Source of the DNA: JBCAXA01 sp039183535
GTDB taxonomy: Bacteria; Pseudomonadota; Gammaproteobacteria; Steroidobacterales; Woeseiaceae
Assembly (NCBI GenBank): GCA_039183535.1
Contig: JBCDBO010000005.1
Span: 35,895-99,894 of the forward strand
Length of the DNA stretch: 64,000 bases
Direction of reading: 5' to 3'
Shown: in pieces, positions 42,682 to 51,891 of the stretch
Layout of the letters: each line of letters begins with the position of its first letter
Numbering within the stretch: the first letter of the stretch is position 1
The notes under the pieces: generated by a model
Told to the model about the DNA's origin: nothing
Seen by the model: only the letters and a program-made list of their open reading frames with translations
Database searches by the model: none
Position numbers and translations under genes: made by a program

Positions 42682-45254
42682 GCGTTCGCGGCCACGCTAC
42701 TGGTATCGGTATCGTCGCGGATGGCGGCGGCCAGTTCGGCGATCCGGAAGGGTTTACGAATGACGGTAAACTCGCGCGGTGTCGATTCTTGATCGATGTA
42801 CCCACTCATCAACACGATTTTTAGTTGCGGGAAGCGAGATGCTGCCCACCGAGCAAGATCGAGGCCATTAATTGTGCCTGGCATCCGAATATCGGTGAGT
42901 AGTACATCAATCGGTGAATTAGCGCGTTGCAGCCAATCTTTCGCAAGGTCCGCGGACGCCAAGTGGATGACATTGACATCGAGTGCCGCGAGATTTTTCC
43001 GTAACGCGACCGCCAGCATGTCATTGTCCTCGACCATCAAAACGGTTAAGTCGCCGGCACGAAATTCGTCAGGCCCGGAGATGATCGTGCTCGTACTTGC
43101 CGGCGCCTCGGTCACCGGAAGTATGAGTTCGACTGTTGTGCCTGATCCCGATTTGCTGCGAATGCGCAGATCGCCGCCACTTTGGCGAGCAAACGCATAG
43201 ACAGAGCTCAAACCGAGGCCCGAACCGGACTGTTTGTCTTTGGTTGTGAAGAAAGGCTCGATCGACCGTTCGAGGACGTTTTCGCTCATGCCGCTGCCGG
43301 TGTCGGCAACCCGCAGTAACAGATAGCGACCAGGGCTTACCTCGGGTGCCCATTCGTGTTCTGCGTTGCTTACCGTGACTGGCGTCGCAGCCAGAACGAC
43401 CTCGCCGCCTGTCGGCATCGCATCGACGGAATTACGGATCAGGTTTAGCACCGATGTCGTTAGCTGGGTCGGATCTGCCGCAATAAAGAGATTATTGCTT
43501 CGATCATCGATCGTCAGTGAGCGCTCAACGCCCAAGGCGGACGCCAGCAACGTCTGCGTTTCTTGCAAATACGCGCTAAATGAAATGGGCTTCGCTTCGA
43601 GCTCGTTGCTTCTGCTGAAAGTCAGTAGCTGACGCACGATTTTTTTGCCGTGGTCGAGCGCTTGCTCCGATAACTCAATCGCGCTGAGGTTTGAGTTACT
43701 GTCGCCAGGCACGTTGCTCCGCAATGTGTCGTTGCTGCTGGCGACGACTTGCAGCAAATTATTGAAATCGTGTGCGACATTGCCGGCGAGCATACCGATG
43801 GCCTCAAAACGTTTGTTCTGCTCCGCTTGTTGGTTAAGTCGCGCTTTCTCATCGAGCAAGCGTTTCTCGCTGCTCCGCCGCAGCTGAGAAGTGACTAACA
43901 AGACGACCAACACGGCGACGAGGACGACAAAGGCCAGTAGTAGTCGGTTTTCGCGATTGTCCCGCTCACGCTGCAAGGCTTCGAAGCGTGCAGACTCTTG
44001 GGCTTTTTGCAGCGCGAAGGCTTGCTCCGACACTTTTAAGCGAGAGTCGAAGTACTCGGACCGCGTCGTCGATACGACCGCGTCTTTCAACGCATGGGCG
44101 GCGACAAACGCATCGAAGGCGCGCAGGGCCGATGCGTCGTCTATCGACTTGAGTTTGGTCAGCAATGTGAGACGGCCATAGTCGACCAGGGTCGTTGGAA
44201 CCGTTTCTGCGGTGGGATCAATTTGATTGAGTAGCTCGGCTGCGGCATTGACATTGCCGTTTTGCAGTAGTGTCTCGGCGAGGCTCAAGCGAGCGTCGGT
44301 CACCTCATGGGCTTGGTCGGCTAACAAATCGACGGCCTGGGCGCCGTGGTCGATTGCCTTGTCCAGCTGCTCGAGATCTCGTAGCGACTCGGCCAGTAAC
44401 TGGTGGGCGGACCCAAGCATCAACGGGGTCGTATCGACGCCTTCATCGATGAAGCGTTGCAAACCGTCTGCCGCTTGCTCGGCATCGCCAGCCAACCGTG
44501 CCAATTCCATTTCATGGAGAAACAAAGAGCCAGAAACCAGTGAGTCAGGATGGCGCGTCCTTATTGCTGCCAATTGGTCAAGCGTCTGTTGGGCGGCAGC
44601 GTAGTCCTTCAGGTCAATCAGAATGACGATTAAGTTATTGCCAGCAAACAGTGAGATAAGATCGTTCTGGTTACGAATGGCGCTGGTCAGTGCTTGCTCA
44701 TACATATCGACCGCTTCACCGGCGCGACCGTTCTCGTTCAAGACGACTGCGTAGCCAATACGGGCTCGCGCGATAATCGCCTCCGGCACGTCGTTACTGG
44801 GGTTGTCGAATAACACCCGATAGGCCGATAAGCTGTCTTCTTGCTGCCCGCGTATCATCAACAAGTAGGCATTTAGAGAATCGCAGCGAAATCGCATAGT
44901 TGCTTGCTGTGCGGGTGGAATCGATGGGCACAGTGCAGCCGTTTCCCCGAAACTATCGTCAAAGTTGCCGAGCCGCATGTTGGTGGCTGCGCGAAGGTAG
45001 CGCGCTTTTAGTAAGAGTGCGTCTTGCGGGTCGAGCGAAGGCCCCAACTCTTGAATAACCTCGTTGACGAGCTGCATCCGGCCTGCATAATCAGCGTCTC
45101 TCTCCTCTAGCCCAATCTCGATGGCTTGCTCGTATTCGGCATATGTCGCTGGCGAATCCGCTCTGGCTAGCGGTGTGCTTATGCTGCTCAGCAGCGCGAG
45201 AATCGTTCCAAAAACCCAACATGTGCGACGGTGGAGCGTTAAGCAAATCGGCAA
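42678..45254 (-). CDS. TPR-hybrid sensor histidine kinase/response regulator
   Basis: 858 residues. A signal/first helix (about 12-32) is followed by a periplasmic TPR array (about 40-370: repeated ALxLKARYLRAA, AVDMYEQALTSAIRNQ, AKAIDHGAQAV-like helices), then a transmembrane helix (LLLAFVVLVAVLVVLLV, about 420-440) and a coiled linker. The kinase core has NVAHDFNNLLQVVASS (His about 495), N box NSVDAMPTGG, G boxes DTGSGMSE and SGSGLGLSSVYAF. A C-terminal receiver carries LLTDIRMPG (Asp about 788). The start is TTG 45254, and the N-terminal boundary is uncertain. No separate DNA-binding response regulator is adjacent, so its output partner is elsewhere. Confidence 0.9.
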   Translation of the reverse strand: MPICLTLHRRTCWVFGTILALLSSISTPLARADSPATYAEYEQAIEIGLEERDADYAGRMQLVNEVIQELGPSLDPQDALLLKARYLRAATNMRLGNFDDSFGETAALCPSIPPAQQATMRFRCDSLNAYLLMIRGQQEDSLSAYRVLFDNPSNDVPEAIIARARIGYAVVLNENGRAGEAVDMYEQALTSAIRNQNDLISLFAGNNLIVILIDLKDYAAAQQTLDQLAAIRTRHPDSLVSGSLFLHEMELARLAGDAEQAADGLQRFIDEGVDTTPLMLGSAHQLLAESLRDLEQLDKAIDHGAQAVDLLADQAHEVTDARLSLAETLLQNGNVNAAAELLNQIDPTAETVPTTLVDYGRLTLLTKLKSIDDASALRAFDAFVAAHALKDAVVSTTRSEYFDSRLKVSEQAFALQKAQESARFEALQRERDNRENRLLLAFVVLVAVLVVLLVTSQLRRSSEKRLLDEKARLNQQAEQNKRFEAIGMLAGNVAHDFNNLLQVVASSNDTLRSNVPGDSNSNLSAIELSEQALDHGKKIVRQLLTFSRSNELEAKPISFSAYLQETQTLLASALGVERSLTIDDRSNNLFIAADPTQLTTSVLNLIRNSVDAMPTGGEVVLAATPVTVSNAEHEWAPEVSPGRYLLLRVADTGSGMSENVLERSIEPFFTTKDKQSGSGLGLSSVYAFARQSGGDLRIRSKSGSGTTVELILPVTEAPASTSTIISGPDEFRAGDLTVLMVEDNDMLAVALRKNLAALDVNVIHLASADLAKDWLQRANSPIDVLLTDIRMPGTINGLDLARWAASRFPQLKIVLMSGYIDQESTPREFTVIRKPFRIAELAAAIRDDTDTSSVAANA

Positions 45255-45313
45255 CGTTTTGTATCCCGTGAAATAGAAGCGGCGCGGTGCGATGGGGCAT
45301 CGACGACGTAGCG

Positions 45314-46771
45314 CTAACGATCAATGCCACCCATGCAAAGGTATTTGATTTCGAGGTAGTCATCCAGGCCGTATCGCGAGCCTTCGCGGCCTTGGCCAGA
45401 CTCTTTGATGCCGCCGAATGGTGCCATTTCGTTCGATACGATGCCCTCGTTAATACCGACCATACCGTACTCCAACGCCTCGGCGACCCGCCATACGCGG
45501 CCGATGTCGCGTGAGTAGAAGTAGCTGGCGAGGCCGTACGGCGTATCGTTGGCCAATGCGATCGCTTCATCCTCATTATGGAAGCGGATAAGCGGGGCAA
45601 CCGGTCCAAAGATCTCGTCGTGAAAAACCCGCATCCGGTCGGTGACACCGGTAAGGACGGTTGGTTCGACGAAGCCCGGACCGAGTGGCGACCGAGCGCC
45701 ACCGACGGCGACTTCCGCACCGCTAGCGACGGCATCGTCGATTAACGCGTAGACGTTGTTGGCCGCATTTTCATGAATCAACGGGCCCATCGATACGCCG
45801 TCGTCAGCGCCGTTACCCAGAACCTGGCGACTCGCCGCAGCCATCAGTTTGGTGGCGAATTCGTCGTAAACGGCGTCGTGTATCAGTAATCGATTAGCGC
45901 AGACGCACGTTTGTCCGGCGTTACGGAATTTACTGAGCATCGCGCCGCGAATGGCACTGTCGATATCGGCATCGTCGAAGACGATGAACGGAGCATTGCC
46001 GCCCAGTTCCATCGATGTCCGTTTCATCGTGCCAGCGCATTGTTGCACCAGCAGCTTGCCAACCGCCGTGGAGCCGGTAAACGTCAGCTTACGAACGGTT
46101 GGGTTTGCTGTGAGCTCGGCACCAATCGCCTTCGTGTCGCCGCAGACCATGTTAATGACACCGTCTGGAATGCCAGCGCGCTGTGCGAGCTCCGCCATCG
46201 CTAGCGCCGACAAAGGCGTTTCGTTCGCGGGTTTACAGACGACGGTGCAGCCAGCGGCGAGCGCCGGTGCGATCTTTCGGGCCAGCATAGCGTTAGGGAA
46301 ATTCCATGGCGTAATGCAGGCGACGACCCCGACCGGTTGCTTAATGACGATTAAGCGCTTGTCGGCAGACGGTGCGCCGATGGTATCGCCGTAGATTCGT
46401 TTGGCTTCCTCGGCAAACCATTGGATGTAGTTATTGCCGTAGGTGATTTCACCGCGCGCCTCGGGCAGCGGTTTACCTTGCTCGGCGGTCAGCAGCTGCG
46501 CGAGATCCCCGCTTGCTTTCGACATCAAGCGCAGCCACGCCGCCAAGCGTTCGGCCCGCTGTTTAACTGGCGTTTGGCGCCATCTGTCTAGCGCGGCATC
46601 GGCGGCTGCTATGGCGCGGGCGGTCTCGGGTTGTCCGCAGTGGGCAACATCGGCGATCGTTGAGCCGTCGGCTGGGTTAGTGACAGCGAACGTTTCGTTC
46701 GAATCCGCGCTGATCCAGCGGCCGCCGACAAAAGCGCCGGTCTTCAATAGGTCGGTATCGTTAAGTTCCAT
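45314..46771 (-). CDS. gabD: NAD(P)-dependent aldehyde dehydrogenase, succinate-semialdehyde type
   Basis: A 485-residue cytoplasmic dehydrogenase. Motifs: PWNFPNAMLARKIAPALAAG; CKPANETPLSALAMAELAQRAGIP; GSTAVGKLLV; the catalytic Glu in MELGGNAPFIVFDDAD (about 254); catalytic Cys in NAGQTCVCANR (about 288); and EIFGPVAPLI. The length and the second Cys beside the catalytic one fit GabD-type enzymes, though substrate assignment is only by family. ATG at 46771. It diverges from the molybdenum hydroxylase genes, so it may oxidise an aldehyde product of that pathway (inference). No gabT is nearby. Confidence 0.85.
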   Translation of the reverse strand: MELNDTDLLKTGAFVGGRWISADSNETFAVTNPADGSTIADVAHCGQPETARAIAAADAALDRWRQTPVKQRAERLAAWLRLMSKASGDLAQLLTAEQGKPLPEARGEITYGNNYIQWFAEEAKRIYGDTIGAPSADKRLIVIKQPVGVVACITPWNFPNAMLARKIAPALAAGCTVVCKPANETPLSALAMAELAQRAGIPDGVINMVCGDTKAIGAELTANPTVRKLTFTGSTAVGKLLVQQCAGTMKRTSMELGGNAPFIVFDDADIDSAIRGAMLSKFRNAGQTCVCANRLLIHDAVYDEFATKLMAAASRQVLGNGADDGVSMGPLIHENAANNVYALIDDAVASGAEVAVGGARSPLGPGFVEPTVLTGVTDRMRVFHDEIFGPVAPLIRFHNEDEAIALANDTPYGLASYFYSRDIGRVWRVAEALEYGMVGINEGIVSNEMAPFGGIKESGQGREGSRYGLDDYLEIKYLCMGGIDR

Positions 46772-46967
46772 CGTGAGTCTCACCGGCTTTACCTTACGGA
46801 AAGACTACCTGAACCTGCCCGGCTGCGACGGCTTTGGTGCGAGAAACAACGGCTTGTCACGGCCGTGTGCAGACAGCGATTGCGAACGAAAAATAGCGGC
46901 AGGTAGACTGGCCATATGACGGTAACGCCGCCAGATTGGCTGAGCTGCCGACGAGGGGGAACGAGCA

Positions 46968-47429
46968 ATGCAATTAACGGTGAACGGCACGAGTCATGAG
47001 GTCGATGTCGAGGGTGACATGCCGCTTCTATGGGTGCTCCGCGATGAGCTTGGCATCACGGGTCCGAAGTTCGGTTGCGGCATGGCGTTGTGCGGCGCAT
47101 GTACCGTGCATATCGACGGTAAGCCGGTGCGCTCATGTTCGTATCCGGTGCAAGCGGTCCGTGGCAATGTAACGACCATTGAGGGAATCGGTACGCCCTC
47201 GGCCATGAGCGCCGTCCAGCAAGCCTGGGTCAAACACCAGGTTGCGCAATGTGGCTACTGCCAACCTGGCCAGATCATGGCGGCGACCGCGTTGCTGCAA
47301 GCGAATCCAGCGCCAAGCGATCGTGATATCGATGCGGCAATGTCCGGCAACCTCTGTCGCTGCGGCACCTACCCACGAATCCGGGCTGCGATTCATGACG
47401 CCGCCGCCCAGCTCGTGGAGGACGATTAA
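46968..47429 (+). CDS. 2Fe-2S subunit of a molybdenum hydroxylase (IorA-like)
   Basis: 153 residues carrying both [2Fe-2S] sites: the plant-type CGMALCGACTVHIDGKPVRSC and the C-terminal CGYCQPGQIMAA with GNLCRCGTYPRI. It transfers electrons from the Mo centre. A GAGGGGGAACGAGCA leader gives a strong ribosome site. It is followed 2 nt later by the large subunit, with no FAD-binding (CoxM-like) subunit in the operon, so electrons probably go to a cytochrome c, as in isoquinoline 1-oxidoreductase-type enzymes. Confidence 0.92.
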   Translation: MQLTVNGTSHEVDVEGDMPLLWVLRDELGITGPKFGCGMALCGACTVHIDGKPVRSCSYPVQAVRGNVTTIEGIGTPSAMSAVQQAWVKHQVAQCGYCQPGQIMAATALLQANPAPSDRDIDAAMSGNLCRCGTYPRIRAAIHDAAAQLVEDD

Positions 47430-47431
47430 TC

Positions 47432-49672
47432 ATGGGCAAGCTTGCGACCGTTACGCGGCGCACATTGCTGGTTGGGTCGGCAGCGGTCGCCGGTGGTGTG
47501 GCATTTGGCTATTGGCAATACCGTCGGCCGTACGCAAACCCGTTGCTAAAACAACTGGATGACGGCCAAGTCGCATTGACCCCGTACGTGCGGATCGATG
47601 CGGCTGGTATTACTGTCATTACGCCGCGGGCGGAAATGGGCCAAGGCGTCCATACCACATTGGCGGCGATGGTCGCCGAGGAGCTCGATGTCGAGCTGGA
47701 AGACATTACGGTCGAACACGGTCCAGCGTCGAAGGCGTACTACAACGCTGCGTTGCTGGAAGAGGGCGTACCGTACCCGGCCACCGACCACAGTGCAGCC
47801 GCTGAGCGGATGCGCTCGGTTATGGGCGTGCCGGCAAAGTTTCTTGGCATGCAAGTCACTGGCGGCTCATCGTCAATCCCGGATGGCATCGATAAGATGC
47901 GTCTCGCCGGCGCCGCTGCACGCGAAGTGCTGGTTACGGCTGCGGCTGAGCGCTGGGGCCTTGCTCGCGCTGATCTCGACACCGCACGCGGCAGTGTCGT
48001 TAGTCCGAGCGGCGACCGGCTTGCCTACACCGAATTGGCTGTAGCAGCGGCTGGCATCGAGCCACCAGCCGCACCGCCACTAAAACCCGAATCGAAGTGG
48101 CGCCTGCTCGGTCGGTCATTGCCACGCGTCGACATGATCAGTAAATGTACGGGGACGGCTGAGTTTGGCATCGACGTCGAGCGACCGAACATGCTCTACG
48201 CGACCGTTCGGATGAACCCGTATCTCGGCGGGCCAATCAATCGCTTCGATGCGACCAAGGCCAACGCGATGCCCGGTGTCCAAGATGTTTTCGCGATCGA
48301 TAACGGCATCGCTGTGATTGCGACGAACACGTGGTACGCAATCAAAGCGGCACGCGCCGTCGACGTCGATTGGGGCGCCGGCGACTATCCGGCGACGACC
48401 GAAGCAATGTTCGATGCCATTGCGGCATCGTTTAACGCTGACAATTTAGATAGCCAATTACGGGACGACGGTGATGTCGATCGGGCGCTGGCCGAAGCCG
48501 ATGTCGTCGAGGCTGAATATCGGGCACCTTTCCTGGCGCATGCGGCAATGGAACCGATGAATGCGACCGTCCACGTGACCGACCGCCGCATCGACATTTG
48601 GGCTGGTAACCAATTCCCTACGCAGGTCGTGAAAGAGGCCACACGACTGAGTGGCTTCGATGAGGATGCGGTGTTCGTGCACACACCGTATTTGGGCGGC
48701 GGTTTCGGGCGGCGCGCCGAGATGGACTTTATTAAGCAGGCGATCAAGATCGGTCTGGCTAAACGCGGTACGCCGATCAAGCTGACGTGGAGCCGTGAAG
48801 AGGATATGACCCACGATGCGTACCGGCCCGCCGCCATCGCCCGCCTGCGAGGCGCTGTTGCCGATGGCCGAATCGTCGCGCTCGGACTCGATGCGGCCGC
48901 GCTATCGGTGAGCGAGTCGCAGTTCGGCCGCTATGGCATGGACTTACCAGGACCGGACAACTCGATCGTAGCTGGTGCGTGGGATCAACCGTATGCGATC
49001 GATAACTACCGCGTAACCGGTTATCGGGCACCGGCCATGCTGCCGGTGAGTTCATGGCGTTCGGTTGGGGCCTCGCAAAACGGCTTCTTTCATGAGAGTG
49101 CGATCGACGAATTAGCGCATGCCGCCGGTGTCGATCCCATCGATATGCGCTTAGCGATGATCGAGCATTCGCCAAGTCGTCGGGTCATCGAAGCGGTGGC
49201 GCGACGTTCCCGGTGGGGCGAGCGCCGCCCGCCCGGACATGCGCTGGGTGTCGCCTTTGTTTTATCGTTCGGCGTGCCAACGGCTCAGGTCATCGAGATC
49301 GCCGTCAGCGAACGCCAAGTTCGTGTGTTGCACGTCTGGGCAGCAGTCGATGTCGGTCGAGCGCTCGATCCGCGCAATATTGAAGCGCAAGTGCAGTCCG
49401 GCATCAATTTCGGGCTGTCGGCAGCGATGAGCGGCGAGATCACCGTCGTCGATGGCCGCGTCCAGCAAACCAATTTCCATCAGTACGACGGCATTCGGTT
49501 GATGCACGCACCGCAAATCGATGTCGACATCTTGGAGAACGGTGAGAAAATTCGTGGTATCGGTGAACCGGGATTGCCGCCGGTTGCACCCGCGCTCGCT
49601 AATGCCATTTTCGCCGCGACCGGCGAGCGTGTTCGCGAACTACCGCTCAACAAACGATTTCGATTTAGTTAG
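47432..49672 (+). CDS. Molybdopterin-binding subunit, xanthine-dehydrogenase family, Tat-exported
   Basis: A 746-residue catalytic subunit. The N-terminus (TRRTLLVGSAAVAGGVAFG) is a Tat-type signal, so the enzyme acts in the periplasm with its small subunit carried along. Mo-cofactor and active-site motifs include PYLGGGFGRRAEMDF, a repeated ITPRAEMGQGVHT segment near the N-terminus, and the catalytic Glu in IRGIGEPGLPPVAPALANAI. Proteins of this fused-subunit type hydroxylate aldehydes or N-heterocycles. Substrate unknown. Confidence 0.92.
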   Translation: MGKLATVTRRTLLVGSAAVAGGVAFGYWQYRRPYANPLLKQLDDGQVALTPYVRIDAAGITVITPRAEMGQGVHTTLAAMVAEELDVELEDITVEHGPASKAYYNAALLEEGVPYPATDHSAAAERMRSVMGVPAKFLGMQVTGGSSSIPDGIDKMRLAGAAAREVLVTAAAERWGLARADLDTARGSVVSPSGDRLAYTELAVAAAGIEPPAAPPLKPESKWRLLGRSLPRVDMISKCTGTAEFGIDVERPNMLYATVRMNPYLGGPINRFDATKANAMPGVQDVFAIDNGIAVIATNTWYAIKAARAVDVDWGAGDYPATTEAMFDAIAASFNADNLDSQLRDDGDVDRALAEADVVEAEYRAPFLAHAAMEPMNATVHVTDRRIDIWAGNQFPTQVVKEATRLSGFDEDAVFVHTPYLGGGFGRRAEMDFIKQAIKIGLAKRGTPIKLTWSREEDMTHDAYRPAAIARLRGAVADGRIVALGLDAAALSVSESQFGRYGMDLPGPDNSIVAGAWDQPYAIDNYRVTGYRAPAMLPVSSWRSVGASQNGFFHESAIDELAHAAGVDPIDMRLAMIEHSPSRRVIEAVARRSRWGERRPPGHALGVAFVLSFGVPTAQVIEIAVSERQVRVLHVWAAVDVGRALDPRNIEAQVQSGINFGLSAAMSGEITVVDGRVQQTNFHQYDGIRLMHAPQIDVDILENGEKIRGIGEPGLPPVAPALANAIFAATGERVRELPLNKRFRFS

Positions 49673-49681
49673 GAATTCACT

Positions 49682-50455
49682 ATGCAATTGACAGACAGTG
49701 TCGCCATCGTTACCGGTGGCGCCTCGGGTATCGGAGAAGCGACAGCCCGCCACTATGCCGCCAACGGCGCGAAGGTCGCGATCTTCGATATGGCCGATGA
49801 GCGCGGTCATCGTGTTGCCGACGAGCTCGGCGATGGCGCGATTTTCTGCCACGTTGACGTTACCGATGAAGCGAGCGTTACGGCCGGCGTCGCAGCGACG
49901 GTCGCGGCATTCGGCGCTGTCCAGATTTGCAATAACTTCGCCGGTATCAGTCGCGGCTACAAGGTAGTTGGTAAAGAGTTCGAGCCGCATCCGCTCGACA
50001 AGTACCGGCAGGTCATCGACATTAATCTCATCGGCACATTTAACGTCTTACGACTTGCCGCGACCCAAATGGCGCAACAAGATCCGGTCACCGACGATGG
50101 GAATCGTGGTGTCATCATCAACACCGCGTCCATCGCAGGGTACGAGGGCCAGATAGGCCAAGCGGCGTATGCGGCGTCCAAAGGCGGTGTCATTGGTATG
50201 ACGATTACGCTTGCCAGAGATCTTGCTGAGCATGGCATCCGCGTGAACACGATCGTACCGGGCCTCGTGCATACGCCATTGTTCGACGAGTTACCGGAGC
50301 ATATTTTCTCGGCACTTGAATCGAGCGTTCTGTACCCGAAGCGTTTGGGTAAGCCAGCGGAAATCGCGCATTTATCGCGCTTTATTGTGGAAAACGATTA
50401 CATGAATGGCGAGTGCGTTCGCATCGACGGTGGTATTCGGATGCAGGCACGTTGA
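49682..50455 (+). CDS. Short-chain dehydrogenase/reductase
   Basis: A 257-residue NAD(P)-dependent SDR. TGGASGIGEATARHYA (cofactor site), NNFAG, and the catalytic pair YAASK (Tyr 163, Lys 167), with the N-terminal Asp of AIFDMADE suggesting NAD preference. It resembles 3-hydroxyacyl-CoA/17-beta-hydroxysteroid-type SDRs. It shares the base run TTGA with the CoA-transferase gene, so the two are translationally coupled. It follows the molybdenum enzyme by 9 nt. Confidence 0.9.
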   Translation: MQLTDSVAIVTGGASGIGEATARHYAANGAKVAIFDMADERGHRVADELGDGAIFCHVDVTDEASVTAGVAATVAAFGAVQICNNFAGISRGYKVVGKEFEPHPLDKYRQVIDINLIGTFNVLRLAATQMAQQDPVTDDGNRGVIINTASIAGYEGQIGQAAYAASKGGVIGMTITLARDLAEHGIRVNTIVPGLVHTPLFDELPEHIFSALESSVLYPKRLGKPAEIAHLSRFIVENDYMNGECVRIDGGIRMQAR

Positions 50456-51582
50456 CCGGACCGCTTGCAGGGGTTCGTGTCTTAGAATTGCGCGGTTTAG
50501 GGCCCGGGCCGTACGCTGGGATGTTGCTCGGTGATCTTGGGGCCGACGTCATCAGTGTTGAACGTGCATCGCGCCCGCACAGCTTGTCACCGCCCGCCGC
50601 TGCAGACATCGCGATGCGCAATAAACGCTCGATCGCGCTCGACTTAAAAAAACCAGCGGGTGCTGCCGCATTGTTGCGACTCGTTCGCGATGTCGACATT
50701 GTCTTCGAAGGGTTCCGTCCCGGTGTCGTCGAGAGCCTCGGTGTTGGCCCAGCGGATTGCCATGCGGTTAACCCGCGACTCGTTTATGGGCGACTCACCG
50801 GTTGGGGGCAATCCGGACCACTGAGCCAAGCGGCTGGCCACGATATCAACTACATCGCTCTCACCGGTGTTCTGGCTGCGATCGGTAGCCGCGACACGCC
50901 GTCCATTCCATTGAACCTGGTTGGCGACTACGCCGGCGGTAGCTTGTTTTTGGTCATTGGGTTGCTCAGCGCGTACATCGAGGCTCAGCGAAGCGGCCAG
51001 GGCCAAGTTGTCGATGCGGCGATGATCGACGGCGCGGCTAGCTTAATGTCGCTGTTTCACACGCTGTCACAGCTCGGTCATTGGTCATCTGAGCGTGGCA
51101 CGAATTTACTGGATGGCGGTGCCTACAACTACGCCGTTTACGAAACAGCGGACGGCAAACACGTTGCGCTTGGCTGTTTGGAGCCAGAGTTTTTCGCTGT
51201 TTTCGCTAAGTGTGCTGGCGTATCAGCAGACGCAATAAGCGGTGCGGCGTCCAGTATGGACCGATCGCTGCTGATTGCTGATGTCATTCGTCAGCGAACA
51301 CAAGCCGAATGGATTGCGTTAACGGCCGAATCCGATGCCTGTCTTACGCCGGTACTGACGATTGGCGATGCGCCTTTGCATCCGCATCATATCGCGCGGC
51401 AGACGTATGTCGATGTCGCTGAGACAGTGCAACCCGCGCCGGCACCGCGCTTCAATCGAACCCCGTGCGCGCCTCCGCGGCCAGCCAGTAGCGAAGGGGC
51501 TGATACCGAATCGGTCTTGCAAGAATTCGGCTTTGAACCCTCGGCGATTTCGCAACTGCGCGATGCCGGTGTACTGCGCTGA
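50452..51582 (+). CDS. CaiB/BaiF CoA-transferase (AMACR-like)
   Basis: A 376-residue family III CoA-transferase or alpha-methylacyl-CoA racemase. It has GLGPGPYAGMLLGDLGADVISVER at the N-terminus and the catalytic Asp in LNLVGDYAGGS (about 161), plus GQGQVVDAAMIDGAASL. The motif set matches racemases of branched acyl-CoAs better than CaiB proper. The start is the TTG at 50452, inside the SDR stop (TTGA); upstream in-frame sequence is SDR coding. The likely pathway is CoA-linked degradation of a branched or sterol-like side chain (inference). Confidence 0.87.
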   Translation: MTGPLAGVRVLELRGLGPGPYAGMLLGDLGADVISVERASRPHSLSPPAAADIAMRNKRSIALDLKKPAGAAALLRLVRDVDIVFEGFRPGVVESLGVGPADCHAVNPRLVYGRLTGWGQSGPLSQAAGHDINYIALTGVLAAIGSRDTPSIPLNLVGDYAGGSLFLVIGLLSAYIEAQRSGQGQVVDAAMIDGAASLMSLFHTLSQLGHWSSERGTNLLDGGAYNYAVYETADGKHVALGCLEPEFFAVFAKCAGVSADAISGAASSMDRSLLIADVIRQRTQAEWIALTAESDACLTPVLTIGDAPLHPHHIARQTYVDVAETVQPAPAPRFNRTPCAPPRPASSEGADTESVLQEFGFEPSAISQLRDAGVLR

Positions 51583-51891
51583 GCATCGTCCTAGTCCAGT
51601 TGTGTCCAGACCTGCCGCGAAGGACTTTTTCGCATCGAATCGGGATAAGAAACACTTGCTTCGACCTGCTTCTAACGTCGCGTTTTTGGCGGGCTAATGC
51701 TATTCATAATCTGCGTCGCGTCGCTGAGCGCAGCCATCGTGGATGCTTAAGAAACTATCGCTGAATCAGTGACTTTACGATTTTCTGTCCGCCACAATCG
51801 TGCTGTCTCGGCGCCGACCAGAACGGCGGTGCGCGTTTTTACAAATAGAGATGTATGCTTTTACGTGCGGGTGTGACGGGGAGAATAACAA
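51583..51891. other. Intergenic region upstream of the S9 peptidase
   Basis: 309 nt with no gene. AT content rises toward 51891 (ACAAATAGAGATGTATGCTTTTACG), where a promoter is expected, but I cannot fix convincing -35 and -10 boxes. The peptidase ribosome site is ACGGGGAGAATAACAA. No strong stem-loop is seen after the CoA-transferase. Confidence 0.5.
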
